A DNA stretch of 64,000 bases from Streptomyces sindenensis (lineage in GTDB: Bacteria > Actinomycetota > Actinomycetes > Streptomycetales > Streptomycetaceae). The DNA lies in NCBI RefSeq assembly GCF_014649035.1, contig NZ_BMSG01000001.1:310001-374000 (forward strand), read 5' to 3'. Of the stretch, positions 8,379 to 16,709 are shown in pieces. Within the stretch, counting starts at the first letter, position 1. Each line of letters opens with the position of its first letter. Below the pieces are notes generated by a model. The model made no database searches. It saw only the letters and a list, made by a program, of their open reading frames with translations, and was not told the DNA's origin. A program made the translations under genes and the position numbers.

Positions 8379-8995
8379 CACCCGGAAATCTTGAGCGATG
8401 CGGTGGCGAAGGTCGGAACGGAGAAGTCGACCTCCGTCGTCGTGCTCGGCGGTGCCGGGAACTGCATGAACACGGCAGTCGAGTCGCCCGGCTGGAGCGG
8501 CGCGATCTTCGTGGTGCACAGGCAACGGCCGTCGGTGTCCCGGAGCACGTAGTAGCGCTTCTTGCCCTGCTTGTCCACCAGTGTGGCACCGCCGACGGAT
8601 GAGAGGTTCTGACGCACGATCACGCTCTCGCTGCCTGCCCATTGGGCCGGGTTGGCCGGCTTGTCGCCACCATTCTTGACCTCCGCCTGAACGGTGACGA
8701 ATCCCCCCGAATCCCGTTGCACTTGGTTGATGACCATCACGACACCGTTCTGCCCACGGATCTCAGCGAGCTTCACATTGGGGTCGACGTTCTCCCCGGC
8801 AGCCGTGTCCTGTTGCTGCGACTCACCTTTGTCCTCCGCGGACGGGCTGGCCGGGGCGGACGGCGCGCTGGAGCCCTCGTTGCCGGGCTGCTCGCCTCCG
8901 TCATCGCCACAGCCCGCGAGAGCAAAGGCCAGAGCAGCCGTCATGCTGACAGCCGCCATGGCCCTTCTGGTCGTCGTGGTCCGCCGCATGCTCAT
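8378..8995 (-). CDS. lipoprotein of the Tad region
   Basis: 205 residues. The signal peptide ends at a lipobox (ALAGC near residue 29) followed by a Ser/Glu/Gln-rich linker to about 65. The remainder is a beta-rich domain (VVMVINQVQRDSGGFVTVQAE, later LQPGDSTAVFMQFPAP) resembling immunoglobulin-like DUF4352-type telokin folds in Streptomyces lipoproteins. The ATG has TAGAGGAA upstream. It lies between the TadG-like protein and the OmpA-domain protein and is coupled to the latter, which suggests an extracytoplasmic accessory role. Confidence 0.75.
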   Translation of the reverse strand: MSMRRTTTTRRAMAAVSMTAALAFALAGCGDDGGEQPGNEGSSAPSAPASPSAEDKGESQQQDTAAGENVDPNVKLAEIRGQNGVVMVINQVQRDSGGFVTVQAEVKNGGDKPANPAQWAGSESVIVRQNLSSVGGATLVDKQGKKRYYVLRDTDGRCLCTTKIAPLQPGDSTAVFMQFPAPPSTTTEVDFSVPTFATASLKISG

Positions 8996-9029
8996 GGTCC
9001 GATTCCTCTACTCGTCGTTCGCTTCGCTG

Positions 9030-9638
9030 TCACTGGTCGACCAACCGCACGTCAAAGAGAGTTCTGCTCACGCTCTCCCACGGTGGAGGGCTGGCGGGCA
9101 CGATCTCGAGGATCTTGCCGTTCCGGCACGTGAAGGTGAAGAGGTCGATGATTCCGTCTCCGGTGGAGTCCACAGCTATCGGGTTGGGACAGCGGAACTC
9201 GATGAGCGCAGTGGCCTTGGCCTTGGCCTTCCTGTTCTCGGAGCCGGGGAGCACCGGCGAGTCCACCGGCTTGTTTCCCTCGACCTTGACCGTGATCCGG
9301 TCGCGCAGATATCCAGGAGTCGGGTAGCACGATTCTGTTCTGGCGTCGTTGGCCGCCGCCAGGCGACTTGCCTCGTAGCAGCCGTCGTCAAAAGGCCCGC
9401 TGAGGAACGCGTCCAAGACGTTGGTGGGGAGCGAGGCGTAGAAGCCCGCCCCGAAATTGTCTCGAGCCTTCTGGGCGGCTGCCAGCGCGGCGGCGTCGGC
9501 CGCCCCCTGGGATCCGTTGCGCAAGGCGGACGCCTTGCCTACAGCGAAGAACGCAAACGCGAGAAAGAGCAGGCCCGCCACCATCACTACGTAGATGGGG
9601 AAGGCCTGCCCTCGGTCGCTACGGGACCGGACCATCAT
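9030..9638 (-). CDS. TadE/TadG-like pseudopilin-type protein
   Basis: 202 residues. DRGQAFPIYVVMVAGLLFLA near residues 6-30 is the N-terminal processing and TM signature of putative Flp-assembly TadE/G proteins, followed by NGSQGAADAAALAAAQ. The extracellular part is about 150 residues with four Cys (DDGCYEA, ESCYP, FRCPNP, FTCRNG). The start overlaps the pilin stop by one base (TAATG), so it is co-translated with the pilin. It is presumed to be a minor pilin or envelope adaptor. Confidence 0.8.
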   Translation of the reverse strand: MMVRSRSDRGQAFPIYVVMVAGLLFLAFAFFAVGKASALRNGSQGAADAAALAAAQKARDNFGAGFYASLPTNVLDAFLSGPFDDGCYEASRLAAANDARTESCYPTPGYLRDRITVKVEGNKPVDSPVLPGSENRKAKAKATALIEFRCPNPIAVDSTGDGIIDLFTFTCRNGKILEIVPASPPPWESVSRTLFDVRLVDQ

Positions 9639-9868
9639 TAGCCAGCAGTGATCTGATCGACCAGGCCGCTGATGCGCTCCGAGATCGCGCCACCGATACC
9701 CGTGGCCACGATCGCCCCGATGATCGCCACGACCACCAGAATGATCCCCAGGTACTCGAACGCCGTCTGCCCCCGGTCCTTCGCCGCGTAGCGCTTCTGG
9801 ATGGCGCTGACGGCGGTGTTGGCCCAGCCGTTGACGCGGACGGCGGTCTTCAGGGTGATGTCCGACAT
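9638..9868 (-). CDS. Flp-type major pilin
   Basis: 76 residues starting MSDITLKTAVRVNGWANTAV. RGQTAFEYLGIILVVVAIIG is the type IVb pilin signature: a charged leader, a processing site before the hydrophobic helix, and the conserved Glu and Tyr. The body is very short, as in Flp pilins. A strong GAGGGG site precedes the ATG. A hairpin at 10015-10034 separates it from the upstream response regulator, so it can be expressed at its own level as a structural subunit. Confidence 0.85.
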   Translation of the reverse strand: MSDITLKTAVRVNGWANTAVSAIQKRYAAKDRGQTAFEYLGIILVVVAIIGAIVATGIGGAISERISGLVDQITAG

Positions 9869-10014
9869 GGTGTTCCCCTCCGGGTTCGGCCGACCGGTTG
9901 CCGGCCGACTCGCGCGTTTCTGCGGTGCCGCCCTCGTTACCGGCTTCCTCCTGGACGGTGCCGCTGGCGACATGAGAAACATATGCGGGAACCCGCACTC
10001 CCACAGAGGGCCCG

Positions 10015-10034
10015 TGGGCCCATTCCCGGGCCCA
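10015..10034 (-). terminator. hairpin between response regulator and pilin
   Basis: TGGGCCC at 10015-10021 pairs with 10028-10034 around a 6-nt loop. It lies about 40 bases after the response-regulator stop and about 150 bases before the pilin start. It is a candidate terminator or attenuator. Confidence 0.5.
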
Positions 10035-10072
10035 AAGCACCTTCTGGGTCCGCACGTTGCGGAATCGCCGGC

Positions 10073-11047
10073 TCATGGCTGCCGCCCGGGGTTCCGGGGC
10101 GCGGTGCCGAGCCAGTGGGCGATCGCCTCGCTGCGGGTGGCGCTGTGGAGCTTGGTGAAGATGCGGTTGATGTGGTTCTTGACCGTCTTCTCACTGATGA
10201 AGCAGGTGGCGGCGATCTGCTGATTACTCATTCCGGACGCAATTAGGTCCATGACCTCCACCTCCCTCGAACTCAGCCCGTACTGCTGCCTGTTGGGGGC
10301 GGGTGCCGTCCCCCCGGATACAGAAGACTGTCCCACAACTGGTTGCAGTTGCGAAAGGCTTTCCGAAGGTTCGGCGGTGTGCGGGGGCGGTGGGGCCGGT
10401 GCCGTCGCCAGGGTCGCGCCCAGGCCGTCGGGGAGCGGGGCCCGCTGGGCCGGTGTGCCGTGGCGCATGTGGGCCAGGAGGGCGTCGGCTGCGGTGACGG
10501 TGAAGTTGGCGCGGCCGTCCTTCGTGTCGCGTACCGCCTGGACCAGCTGGTTCGCCGTGAACTCGCCGTGCACCAGGTAGCCGCCCGCGCCCAGCCGCAG
10601 CGCCTCGTGGACGATCTCGCTCTCGCGGCTGTACGTGAGCATCAGCACGGGCGCGATGCCGACCAGGTGCGGCAGGGCCGAGATGCCGTCCACGCCGGGC
10701 ATGCGGACGTCCAGCAGGACCACGTCGGGGCGGTGTTCGAGCGTCTTCTCGTACGCTTCCCGGCCGTCCGCCGCCTCCGCGACCACCTGGATGTCCGCCC
10801 GGCCCGACAGCAGCACGCCCAGCCCCGCCCGGACCACCGGGTTGTCGTCCGCGACCACCACCCGGAGGCGTTCGGCGGCCGGGGCGGCGGGCCCCGGTGG
10901 GAAGGGGGACGGGGACGGGAACGGGGTCGCGGGGGGCCGGGGGTCGGCGGCCGGGGTGAGCGGGATGTGCGACGGCGGGTGCTGGGGGGCGTGGCGGTGG
11001 GCCGCCGCCCCGTAGCGGTTCGGCGCAGGGGATACATCGTCCGGCAT
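10073..11047 (-). CDS. NarL/LuxR-family response regulator
   Basis: 324 residues. A Pro-rich N-terminal tail of about 60 residues precedes a receiver domain (VVVADDNPVVRAG, phospho-acceptor D113 in LLDVRMPG). After a linker of about 70 residues comes a LuxR-type HTH near 265-312 (YGLSSREVEVMDLIASGMSN, KTVKNHINRIFTKL). The ATG is preceded by a perfect AGGAGGT. It follows the histidine kinase by 14 bp. The pair sits inside the pilus cluster and is the obvious candidate for its control. The N-terminal tail is unusual for the family. Confidence 0.9.
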   Translation of the reverse strand: MPDDVSPAPNRYGAAAHRHAPQHPPSHIPLTPAADPRPPATPFPSPSPFPPGPAAPAAERLRVVVADDNPVVRAGLGVLLSGRADIQVVAEAADGREAYEKTLEHRPDVVLLDVRMPGVDGISALPHLVGIAPVLMLTYSRESEIVHEALRLGAGGYLVHGEFTANQLVQAVRDTKDGRANFTVTAADALLAHMRHGTPAQRAPLPDGLGATLATAPAPPPPHTAEPSESLSQLQPVVGQSSVSGGTAPAPNRQQYGLSSREVEVMDLIASGMSNQQIAATCFISEKTVKNHINRIFTKLHSATRSEAIAHWLGTAPRNPGRQP

Positions 11048-11061
11048 GCTGCGACCTCCTC

Positions 11062-12495
11062 TCAGGGTTGAGGGTTGCGGGTGGGGGTGGGGGTGGCGAA
11101 AGTTGTGGTTTTCCCGGGTGTCGGCCCGGGTGCGGGTGCGGGTGCCTGCGCGGTAGAGGTGCCGGGAGCCGGTTCGGGGGGCCGGGGCGTGGTCCCGGAC
11201 CCGACCGCCAGCGCCGCCAGCGGAAGCTCCACCCGTACCTCCGTCCCCTTCTCCGCCTTCCCCCGCCCGATCCTGATCCGGGCCCCGATCGACGCGGCCC
11301 GCTCCACCATGCCGACCAGGCCGAAGTGGCCGGCCCGGCGCAGCGTTTCCAGGGTCGTCCCGGCGGGCAGGCCGCGGCCGTCGTCGTACACGGTGAGGCG
11401 GAGCATGTCGCCCTTCACGCCCGCGAGGACGATCAGGTACGTCGGGGAGGCGTGGCGGTGCGCGTTCTCCATGGCCTCCGAGGCGACCGTGAGCAGTTGG
11501 CGCGCCACCGCCTGCGGGACCGGGGGGACCGGGGTCTCCTCGGACAGGCGGCGGAAGGTGGCCGTGACCGGGTGACGGGCGGTGAAGTCCGCCGCCTGGG
11601 CCGCCAGTTCGGCGATCAGGTCGACGCCGCCCTCCAGGCCCTGTTCGCGGCGCAGGTCCGTGAGCAGTTCCCGGGACTCGGCGGCGGCCCGGCGGGCGGC
11701 ACGGGCGACCAGCTCCGCCTGGAGTTTCACGGTGGGCGGGTCCATGCGGTCCGCCGAGCCGGCGAGGCCGTCGGCGGCCAGCGCCAGGCCGTGCAGGGTC
11801 TTGGCGACCGAGTCGTGCATCTCCCGTGCCAGGCGGGTGCGTTCGCCCTCCACCGCCTCGTTCACCGCCAGCCGCGCCCGGGTCTCGGTGAGCGCCTGGG
11901 TGGCCGATCCGAACCGCAGGAGCAGGTTGCGCAGGGTGACCCCGACCGCGCCCGCGATCACACAGAAGCCGGGGAGCAGGAGTCTTGTCGCTCCTCCTCC
12001 CTCCAGCTTCGGAACGCTCTCGTACACACCGAAGACGATCAGCACCTGGAGCACCGCGAAGACCGCCGCCCCGCGCCAGCCGTGGATCAGGCCCGCCAGC
12101 AGCGGCGTGCAGACGGTGACGTACGCGAGGGTCGACTCGGGGGTCGCCGTGATCAGCAGCAGTGCGCCGAAGAACACGTCGACGGCCAGCAGCCAGGGGT
12201 GGCGCAGGAGGACCGGCCCGAACCGCTCCCAGTCCCGGAACAGCAGGTACGACCCCATGAAGGTGACCAGGATCGCCGAGCCGATGAACCAGGTGGGCAG
12301 GCCGGGGGCCGTGTGGCTGATGGCGTACGGAGTCGCTATCGCGATCATCGCCAGGCGGAAGCCGAAGACCTGGCGGCACATCGCCTGGAGCGCGTTGACC
12401 TGGATGGCGAAGGCCGGGCGGGCCGGGGTGCCGGAGTGGGCGCGGGTCAGTTCCGCGGTCAGTCCGGGCTGTGCGCTGCCGAGCTGGTATGCCAT
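11062..12495 (-). CDS. membrane sensor histidine kinase (HisKA_3)
   Basis: 477 residues. Five or six TM helices lie between about 45 and 190. The H-box REMHDSVAKTLHGLA has H217, and the HATPase_c domain shows ASEAMENAHRHA, VYDDGRGLP and GHFGLVGM. The last 50 residues are Pro/Thr-rich. The ATG has GGAGGTGA upstream. It pairs with the response regulator 14 bp downstream and follows tadC by 77 bp. The ligand is unknown because no sensory domain apart from the membrane helices is visible. Confidence 0.9.
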   Translation of the reverse strand: MAYQLGSAQPGLTAELTRAHSGTPARPAFAIQVNALQAMCRQVFGFRLAMIAIATPYAISHTAPGLPTWFIGSAILVTFMGSYLLFRDWERFGPVLLRHPWLLAVDVFFGALLLITATPESTLAYVTVCTPLLAGLIHGWRGAAVFAVLQVLIVFGVYESVPKLEGGGATRLLLPGFCVIAGAVGVTLRNLLLRFGSATQALTETRARLAVNEAVEGERTRLAREMHDSVAKTLHGLALAADGLAGSADRMDPPTVKLQAELVARAARRAAAESRELLTDLRREQGLEGGVDLIAELAAQAADFTARHPVTATFRRLSEETPVPPVPQAVARQLLTVASEAMENAHRHASPTYLIVLAGVKGDMLRLTVYDDGRGLPAGTTLETLRRAGHFGLVGMVERAASIGARIRIGRGKAEKGTEVRVELPLAALAVGSGTTPRPPEPAPGTSTAQAPAPAPGPTPGKTTTFATPTPTRNPQP

Positions 12496-12572
12496 GTGCC
12501 TGTCACCTCCGTCCGGTGTCCCGTACTGCTCCTGCCTCTACGTCTCCGTCCCCATCCCGCCCGCCGTTCATG

Positions 12573-13460
12573 TCACCCGCCCGTGAGTGCCCCGAAGTCG
12601 ACGTCGGCTCCGTACACGAATCCGACCGTGAGCAGCAGGAGCGTGCCGGGCAGCAGGAACGTGGTCACCGCGAACGTCGCCTTCGGGACCGCCTTGGCCG
12701 CCTTGCGGCGGGCGTTCTGGGCGTCGGTGCGGCGCATGTCGTTGGCGATCTGGATCAGCGTCTCGACGATCGGCGCACCCAGCTCCTCGCCCTGCTGGAG
12801 CGTCGTGACGAACATGGCGACCTGTTCGGAGTCGTTGCGCCGGCGCAGTTCCTCGAAGGCCTGGCGACGGCTGACCCCCATGTCCATCTGGCGGAGTGTG
12901 ATGCGCAGTTCGTCGGACCACGGGCCCTCGTACTTCTCCGCGACCCGGTCCAGCGCCTGCCGGAAACCGAGTCCGGCGGAGACGACGACGGCCAGGACGT
13001 CGAGGAAGTCCGGCAGGGTGCGTTCGATGTGGTCGCGGCGTACCCGGATCGCCGACCAGATGCCGACCTCCACCCAGAACAGGCCGAAGGCGATCATCAG
13101 GAGGGCGAGGAAAAGCTGGCCCCGGAGGAGCATGGAAAAGGCTCCGAGGACTCCCAGCGCGCCGTAGACCGCGCGGCGGGCGGCGTAACGGTCGATGGTG
13201 AGGCCGCCGGGGTTGCCCGCCAGGTCGATCTGGCGGCGCTTCTTGTTGACGGCCTTGGGGCCCATCATCCGCAGGACCGCGGGGGCCCAGCGGATACCGA
13301 GGCGGTCGATGCCGGAGCCGACCGCGCTGGTGCGGGTGGCGCCGGATTCGAGGGCGACGGCCAGGTCGCCGGGGAGTTTGGCGTCGGCCCGGTACATCCG
13401 GATGCCGTGGATGGCCCCGTACACGGCGAGACCGACGACGAGAGCTAGCAGCAGGTCCAT
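12573..13460 (-). CDS. Tad secretion inner-membrane protein TadC
   Basis: 295 residues of the type II secretion F (GspF) family. TM segments occur at the N-terminus, around 92-130 and at the C-terminus (TTFLLPGTLLLLTVGFVYG). The conserved cytoplasmic block reads LPDFLDVLAVVVSAGLGFRQ, then ALDRVAEKYEGP and FVTTLQQGEELGAP. It follows tadB by 30 bp. It forms the platform of the pilus export machine with TadB and works with the TadA ATPase. Confidence 0.9.
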   Translation of the reverse strand: MDLLLALVVGLAVYGAIHGIRMYRADAKLPGDLAVALESGATRTSAVGSGIDRLGIRWAPAVLRMMGPKAVNKKRRQIDLAGNPGGLTIDRYAARRAVYGALGVLGAFSMLLRGQLFLALLMIAFGLFWVEVGIWSAIRVRRDHIERTLPDFLDVLAVVVSAGLGFRQALDRVAEKYEGPWSDELRITLRQMDMGVSRRQAFEELRRRNDSEQVAMFVTTLQQGEELGAPIVETLIQIANDMRRTDAQNARRKAAKAVPKATFAVTTFLLPGTLLLLTVGFVYGADVDFGALTGG

Positions 13461-13490
13461 GGCGGTTCTTCCCCTCAGCTCGTCAGCTCG

Positions 13491-14435
13491 TCAGACGTCG
13501 ATACGGGACAGGCGGCGGATCACGACGAACCCGATCGCGTACAGGACGATCGCCACGACCACCGCGGCCTGGCCGATGAAGGCTCCCGTCATGCGGTCCA
13601 GCGCGCCGGGCATGACCGCGTTCATCAGCAGCATCGCGCCGACGCCGAAGATGGGGACGGCGTAGGCGGTGACGGTGACCTGGGAGAGCTGGGTCTTGAC
13701 CTCGCGGCGGGTCTCCTTGCGCTCCTCCAGGGTCTCGGTGAGGTTGCGCAGCGAGCTGACGACCGTACCGCCGGCCCGGTTGGAGAGGACCAGCGTGGTG
13801 ACCAGGACGACCAGTTCGCGGGAGGGGAGACGGTCGGTCAGTTCGCTCAGCGCGTCTTCCAGGGGCTCGCCCACGGCCAGGCGGCGTGCCACCCGGGCCA
13901 GTTCCTCGCCCGCCGGGTTCTCCAGCTCCTCGGCCGCCATCGACAGCGAGGTGCGCAGGGCCAGGCCCGCCTGGGTGGCGTTGGCGAGGATGCGGGAGAG
14001 TTCGGGGAGCTGGTTGATGAAGCGCTCGGTGCGCTTGGTCCGCTGCCAGTTGAGGAACGCGTTGGTGCCCCAGAGCCCGATCAGCGCGGCGACGGGGCCG
14101 AAGAACGCGGCGAGCATGGAGGAGGCGAGCATCCAGAGCCCCGCCATCGCGACGACCGCGTAGACGAGGAATTCGCCGGGCGTGATGTCCAGGCCGGTCG
14201 CGGCGAGCTTCAGCTCCAGTTTCCGGCCGAGCGCGGTGCCGCGCAGTCTGCGGTCGAGTCCCTTGAAGCGGCGGGTCCGCCCCGTCTCGGGGATCTGCCC
14301 GACGTGCGAGAGCCGCTCGACGAGGGCGTCGCGGTCGGCTTTGCCGCCCGAGTAGGCGTACAGGCCCATCACGCCGAGCACGCAGCACAGCAGCGTGACG
14401 CCGATGGTGACCAGGGGGAGGTTGACGTTGTCCAT
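13491..14435 (-). CDS. Tad secretion inner-membrane protein TadB
   Basis: 314 residues, GspF family. TM helices lie near 8-28, about 95-130 and at the C-terminus (FGVGAMLLMNAVMPG, then VVVAIVLYAIGFVVI). The cytoplasmic domain has INQLPELSRILANATQAGLA and VLVTTLVLSNRAGGTV. The ATG lies 10 bp after the tadA stop with only a weak site. It is the usual TadB partner directly after the ATPase. Confidence 0.9.
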   Translation of the reverse strand: MDNVNLPLVTIGVTLLCCVLGVMGLYAYSGGKADRDALVERLSHVGQIPETGRTRRFKGLDRRLRGTALGRKLELKLAATGLDITPGEFLVYAVVAMAGLWMLASSMLAAFFGPVAALIGLWGTNAFLNWQRTKRTERFINQLPELSRILANATQAGLALRTSLSMAAEELENPAGEELARVARRLAVGEPLEDALSELTDRLPSRELVVLVTTLVLSNRAGGTVVSSLRNLTETLEERKETRREVKTQLSQVTVTAYAVPIFGVGAMLLMNAVMPGALDRMTGAFIGQAAVVVAIVLYAIGFVVIRRLSRIDV

Positions 14436-14445
14436 GGCTCGGTAC

Positions 14446-15783
14446 CTAGTTGGCCTCTCGGGTGGCGAGCTGTTCGGCGGACTGGGCGACGCCGAACGCC
14501 TGCGGGATGGGCTGACTGGCCAGGTAGAGACGCTCGGCGAGCCTCCGGGGCAGCGGGAGGTACTGGAAGTCGCCGTGGATGCGGCCGTCCGCCGACATCG
14601 GCTGGGCGTTGAAGCGGGCGACCGTGACGATGCGGTACGGGTCGCGGCCGTGGCTGTCCAGGACGGCGATCTCGGTGATCTTCCTGGCACCGTCGGCGTG
14701 CCGGGTGAGCTGGACGATCACGTCGACGGCGCTGTTGATCTGGTCGTGCAGCGCCTCGAAGGGGATCTCGACCTCCGACATCGAGGCGAGGGTCTGGAGC
14801 CTCATCAGCGCGTCCTCGGCGCTGTTGGCGTGGACGGTGGCCAGCGATCCGTCGTGACCGGTGGACATCGCCTGGAGCATGTCGAGCGACTCGCCGCCTC
14901 GGACCTCACCGACGACGATCCGGTCGGGCCGCATACGCAGGGAGTTGCGGACCAGGTCGCGGATGGTGATCTGCCCCTTGCCCTCGACGTTCGCCGGGCG
15001 GGACTCCAGCCGGATCACATGGCTCTGCTGGAGCTGGAGTTCGGCGGAGTCCTCGATGGTGACGATGCGCTCGGCGTTGGGGATCAGGCCGGAGAGCGCG
15101 TTGAGGAGGGTCGTCTTGCCGGTGCCGGTGGCCCCCGAGACGATGATGTTGAGCTTGGCCTGGACGAGTCCGGCGAGCAGCACCAGCATCTGCTCGTCCA
15201 GCGAGCCGAAGCCGATCATCTCCTGAAGTGTGAAGGAGCGCGGGAAGCGGCGGATGGTGAGCGTCGCGCCGGTCAGCGACAGCGGCGGGATGATCACGTT
15301 GACACGCTCGCCGCTGGGGAGGCGGGCGTCCACCATCGGGTTGGACTCGTCGACGCGGCGGTTGACGGTCGACACGATCCGCTCGATGGTCTGCATCAGC
15401 TGCTCGTGGGAGCCGAAGCGCATCGGGAGCTGTTCGACCTTGCCGTTGCGTTCGACGAAGATCTGGTCGGGGCCGTTGACCATGATCTCGGTGATGGACG
15501 CGTCCTCCAGGAGCGGTTCCAGGATGCCGAGGCCGAGCGCCTCGTCGACGACCCGGCGGATGAGCTGCGAGCGCTCGACCGTGGAGAGGACCGGGCCCTC
15601 GCGGCTGATGATGTGGCCGAGGACGCGTTCCAGCCGGGCCCGCCGGTCGGCGGCGGCCAGCGAGGACATCTCCGCGAGGTCGATCTCCTCCAGCAGCTTG
15701 GCCCGGTAGGTGGCCACCATGTGGCCGTCCTCCCGTGCCCCGCCCTGCTCCTCCGGAGCGGTCATGCGTGCCCGCAGGCTCAT
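14446..15783 (-). CDS. Tad/CpaF-type secretion ATPase TadA
   Basis: 445 residues of the type II/IV secretion ATPase family that powers pilin export. Walker A GATGTGKTTLLNAL lies near residue 217, followed by the Asp box ERIVTIEDSAELQLQ, Walker B RPDRIVVGEVRGGE and the His box TGHDGSLATVHANS. The N-terminal domain contains the CpaF-specific ITEIMVNGPDQIFVE. Length is normal for CpaF. It is preceded by two TadE-like genes and followed by tadB and tadC. Confidence 0.95.
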   Translation of the reverse strand: MSLRARMTAPEEQGGAREDGHMVATYRAKLLEEIDLAEMSSLAAADRRARLERVLGHIISREGPVLSTVERSQLIRRVVDEALGLGILEPLLEDASITEIMVNGPDQIFVERNGKVEQLPMRFGSHEQLMQTIERIVSTVNRRVDESNPMVDARLPSGERVNVIIPPLSLTGATLTIRRFPRSFTLQEMIGFGSLDEQMLVLLAGLVQAKLNIIVSGATGTGKTTLLNALSGLIPNAERIVTIEDSAELQLQQSHVIRLESRPANVEGKGQITIRDLVRNSLRMRPDRIVVGEVRGGESLDMLQAMSTGHDGSLATVHANSAEDALMRLQTLASMSEVEIPFEALHDQINSAVDVIVQLTRHADGARKITEIAVLDSHGRDPYRIVTVARFNAQPMSADGRIHGDFQYLPLPRRLAERLYLASQPIPQAFGVAQSAEQLATREAN

Positions 15784-15861
15784 CTGCGTAACTCTCCTCG
15801 TCGGGTCGTCGGGTCGTCGCGGTCGTCGGGTCGTCGCGGTCGGGAACCAGCGCAGGTGTGG

Positions 15862-16272
15862 TCAGAAGCCGGAGCCGACGTGCTCGTTGGGCATCGTCGC
15901 GCTCCGCTTTGCCGTCCAGTCGTCCAGGCCCGGCACGATGGAGGGCACCTTCACCTCGACCGTGACCGTGATGTCCCGACCGCCCGTCCTGCGGTACTCG
16001 AACCCGCCGTCCTCCACCCAGTCGCTCACCGCGTCGCGCGCGTTGCCCTCGCCGCTGCCCCGGGCGTCCACGCTGGCTTCCGTACGGGCACCGGCGCGGG
16101 CCGCCGTACCCGCCTGGGAGGCGGCGTACGCGGCGACGCCGAGCTGGATGGCCGCCACTGCCACGAGGAGCAGCAGGGGGAGGAAGCCGAGGTACTCCAT
16201 GGCGACCTGGCCCCGGTCGGCCTTCGGGCGTACGGGACGGGAGTTCTCACCGTTCGCGTGTTCCGTCACCAT
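15862..16272 (-). CDS. TadE-like pilus assembly protein
   Basis: 136 residues. ADRGQVAMEYLGFLPLLLLV at about 18-37 is the TadE-type N-terminal segment, followed by ASQAGTAARAGARTEAS and a short beta-rich extracellular domain ending in HVGSGF. The ATG at 16272 overlaps the end of the preceding TadE-like gene by seven bases, showing coupling. It is likely a minor pilin. Confidence 0.85.
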   Translation of the reverse strand: MVTEHANGENSRPVRPKADRGQVAMEYLGFLPLLLLVAVAAIQLGVAAYAASQAGTAARAGARTEASVDARGSGEGNARDAVSDWVEDGGFEYRRTGGRDITVTVEVKVPSIVPGLDDWTAKRSATMPNEHVGSGF

Positions 16273-16706
16273 GACCGCGCCTCCTCCCTCGGCGATCCCG
16301 CCGTGCCCGTGATCTTCGTGTCGAGGTCGAACAGGCCCGGCACCAGCACCGGGACCTTCAGCTCCACCGTGGCCTCGTACAGGCTGCCGCTGCGCCCGCC
16401 GCAGTCCACGTCCGCCGCACTGCGCCAGGCACCGGGCAGGTCCTTCAGCGCGCCCTGCCGGCACGCCAGATCGGGTGCGAACTCCGCCCCGCTGCCCTTG
16501 CGCGCGCCCACGTCCGCCGCGTTGCCCGCGAGGCTGAACGTGTAGCCGATCAGGGCGCATTCCCAGAGCACCAGCATGATCAGGATGATGAAGGGGGTCA
16601 TGCCCAGGAACTCGACGGCCGTCTGGCCGCGGTCCCGGCCCCGGCGGTCACGTAGGGCGGTGGTCCGCCCCCGTATGCCGCTGCGAGCTGTTCTCGTGGT
16701 GGTCAT
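16266..16706 (-). CDS. TadE-like pilus assembly protein
   Basis: 146 residues. GRDRGQTAVEFLGMTPFIIL at about 25-45 is the TadE signature, followed by CALIGYTFSLAGNAADVGAR and a domain with two Cys (LACRQG, VDCGG). It is paralogous in plan to the next gene, so the pair may form a heteromeric minor-pilin complex. It follows cpaE by 3 bp. Confidence 0.85.
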   Translation of the reverse strand: MTTTRTARSGIRGRTTALRDRRGRDRGQTAVEFLGMTPFIILIMLVLWECALIGYTFSLAGNAADVGARKGSGAEFAPDLACRQGALKDLPGAWRSAADVDCGGRSGSLYEATVELKVPVLVPGLFDLDTKITGTAGSPREEARSW

Positions 16707-16709
16707 CGC

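Noticed and set aside
10073-12379. Very long open frame continuing upstream through the response-regulator gene
   Set aside because: Only the last 324 codons have family resemblance and a ribosome site. The upstream part is an out-of-frame shadow of the histidine kinase, common at this G+C.
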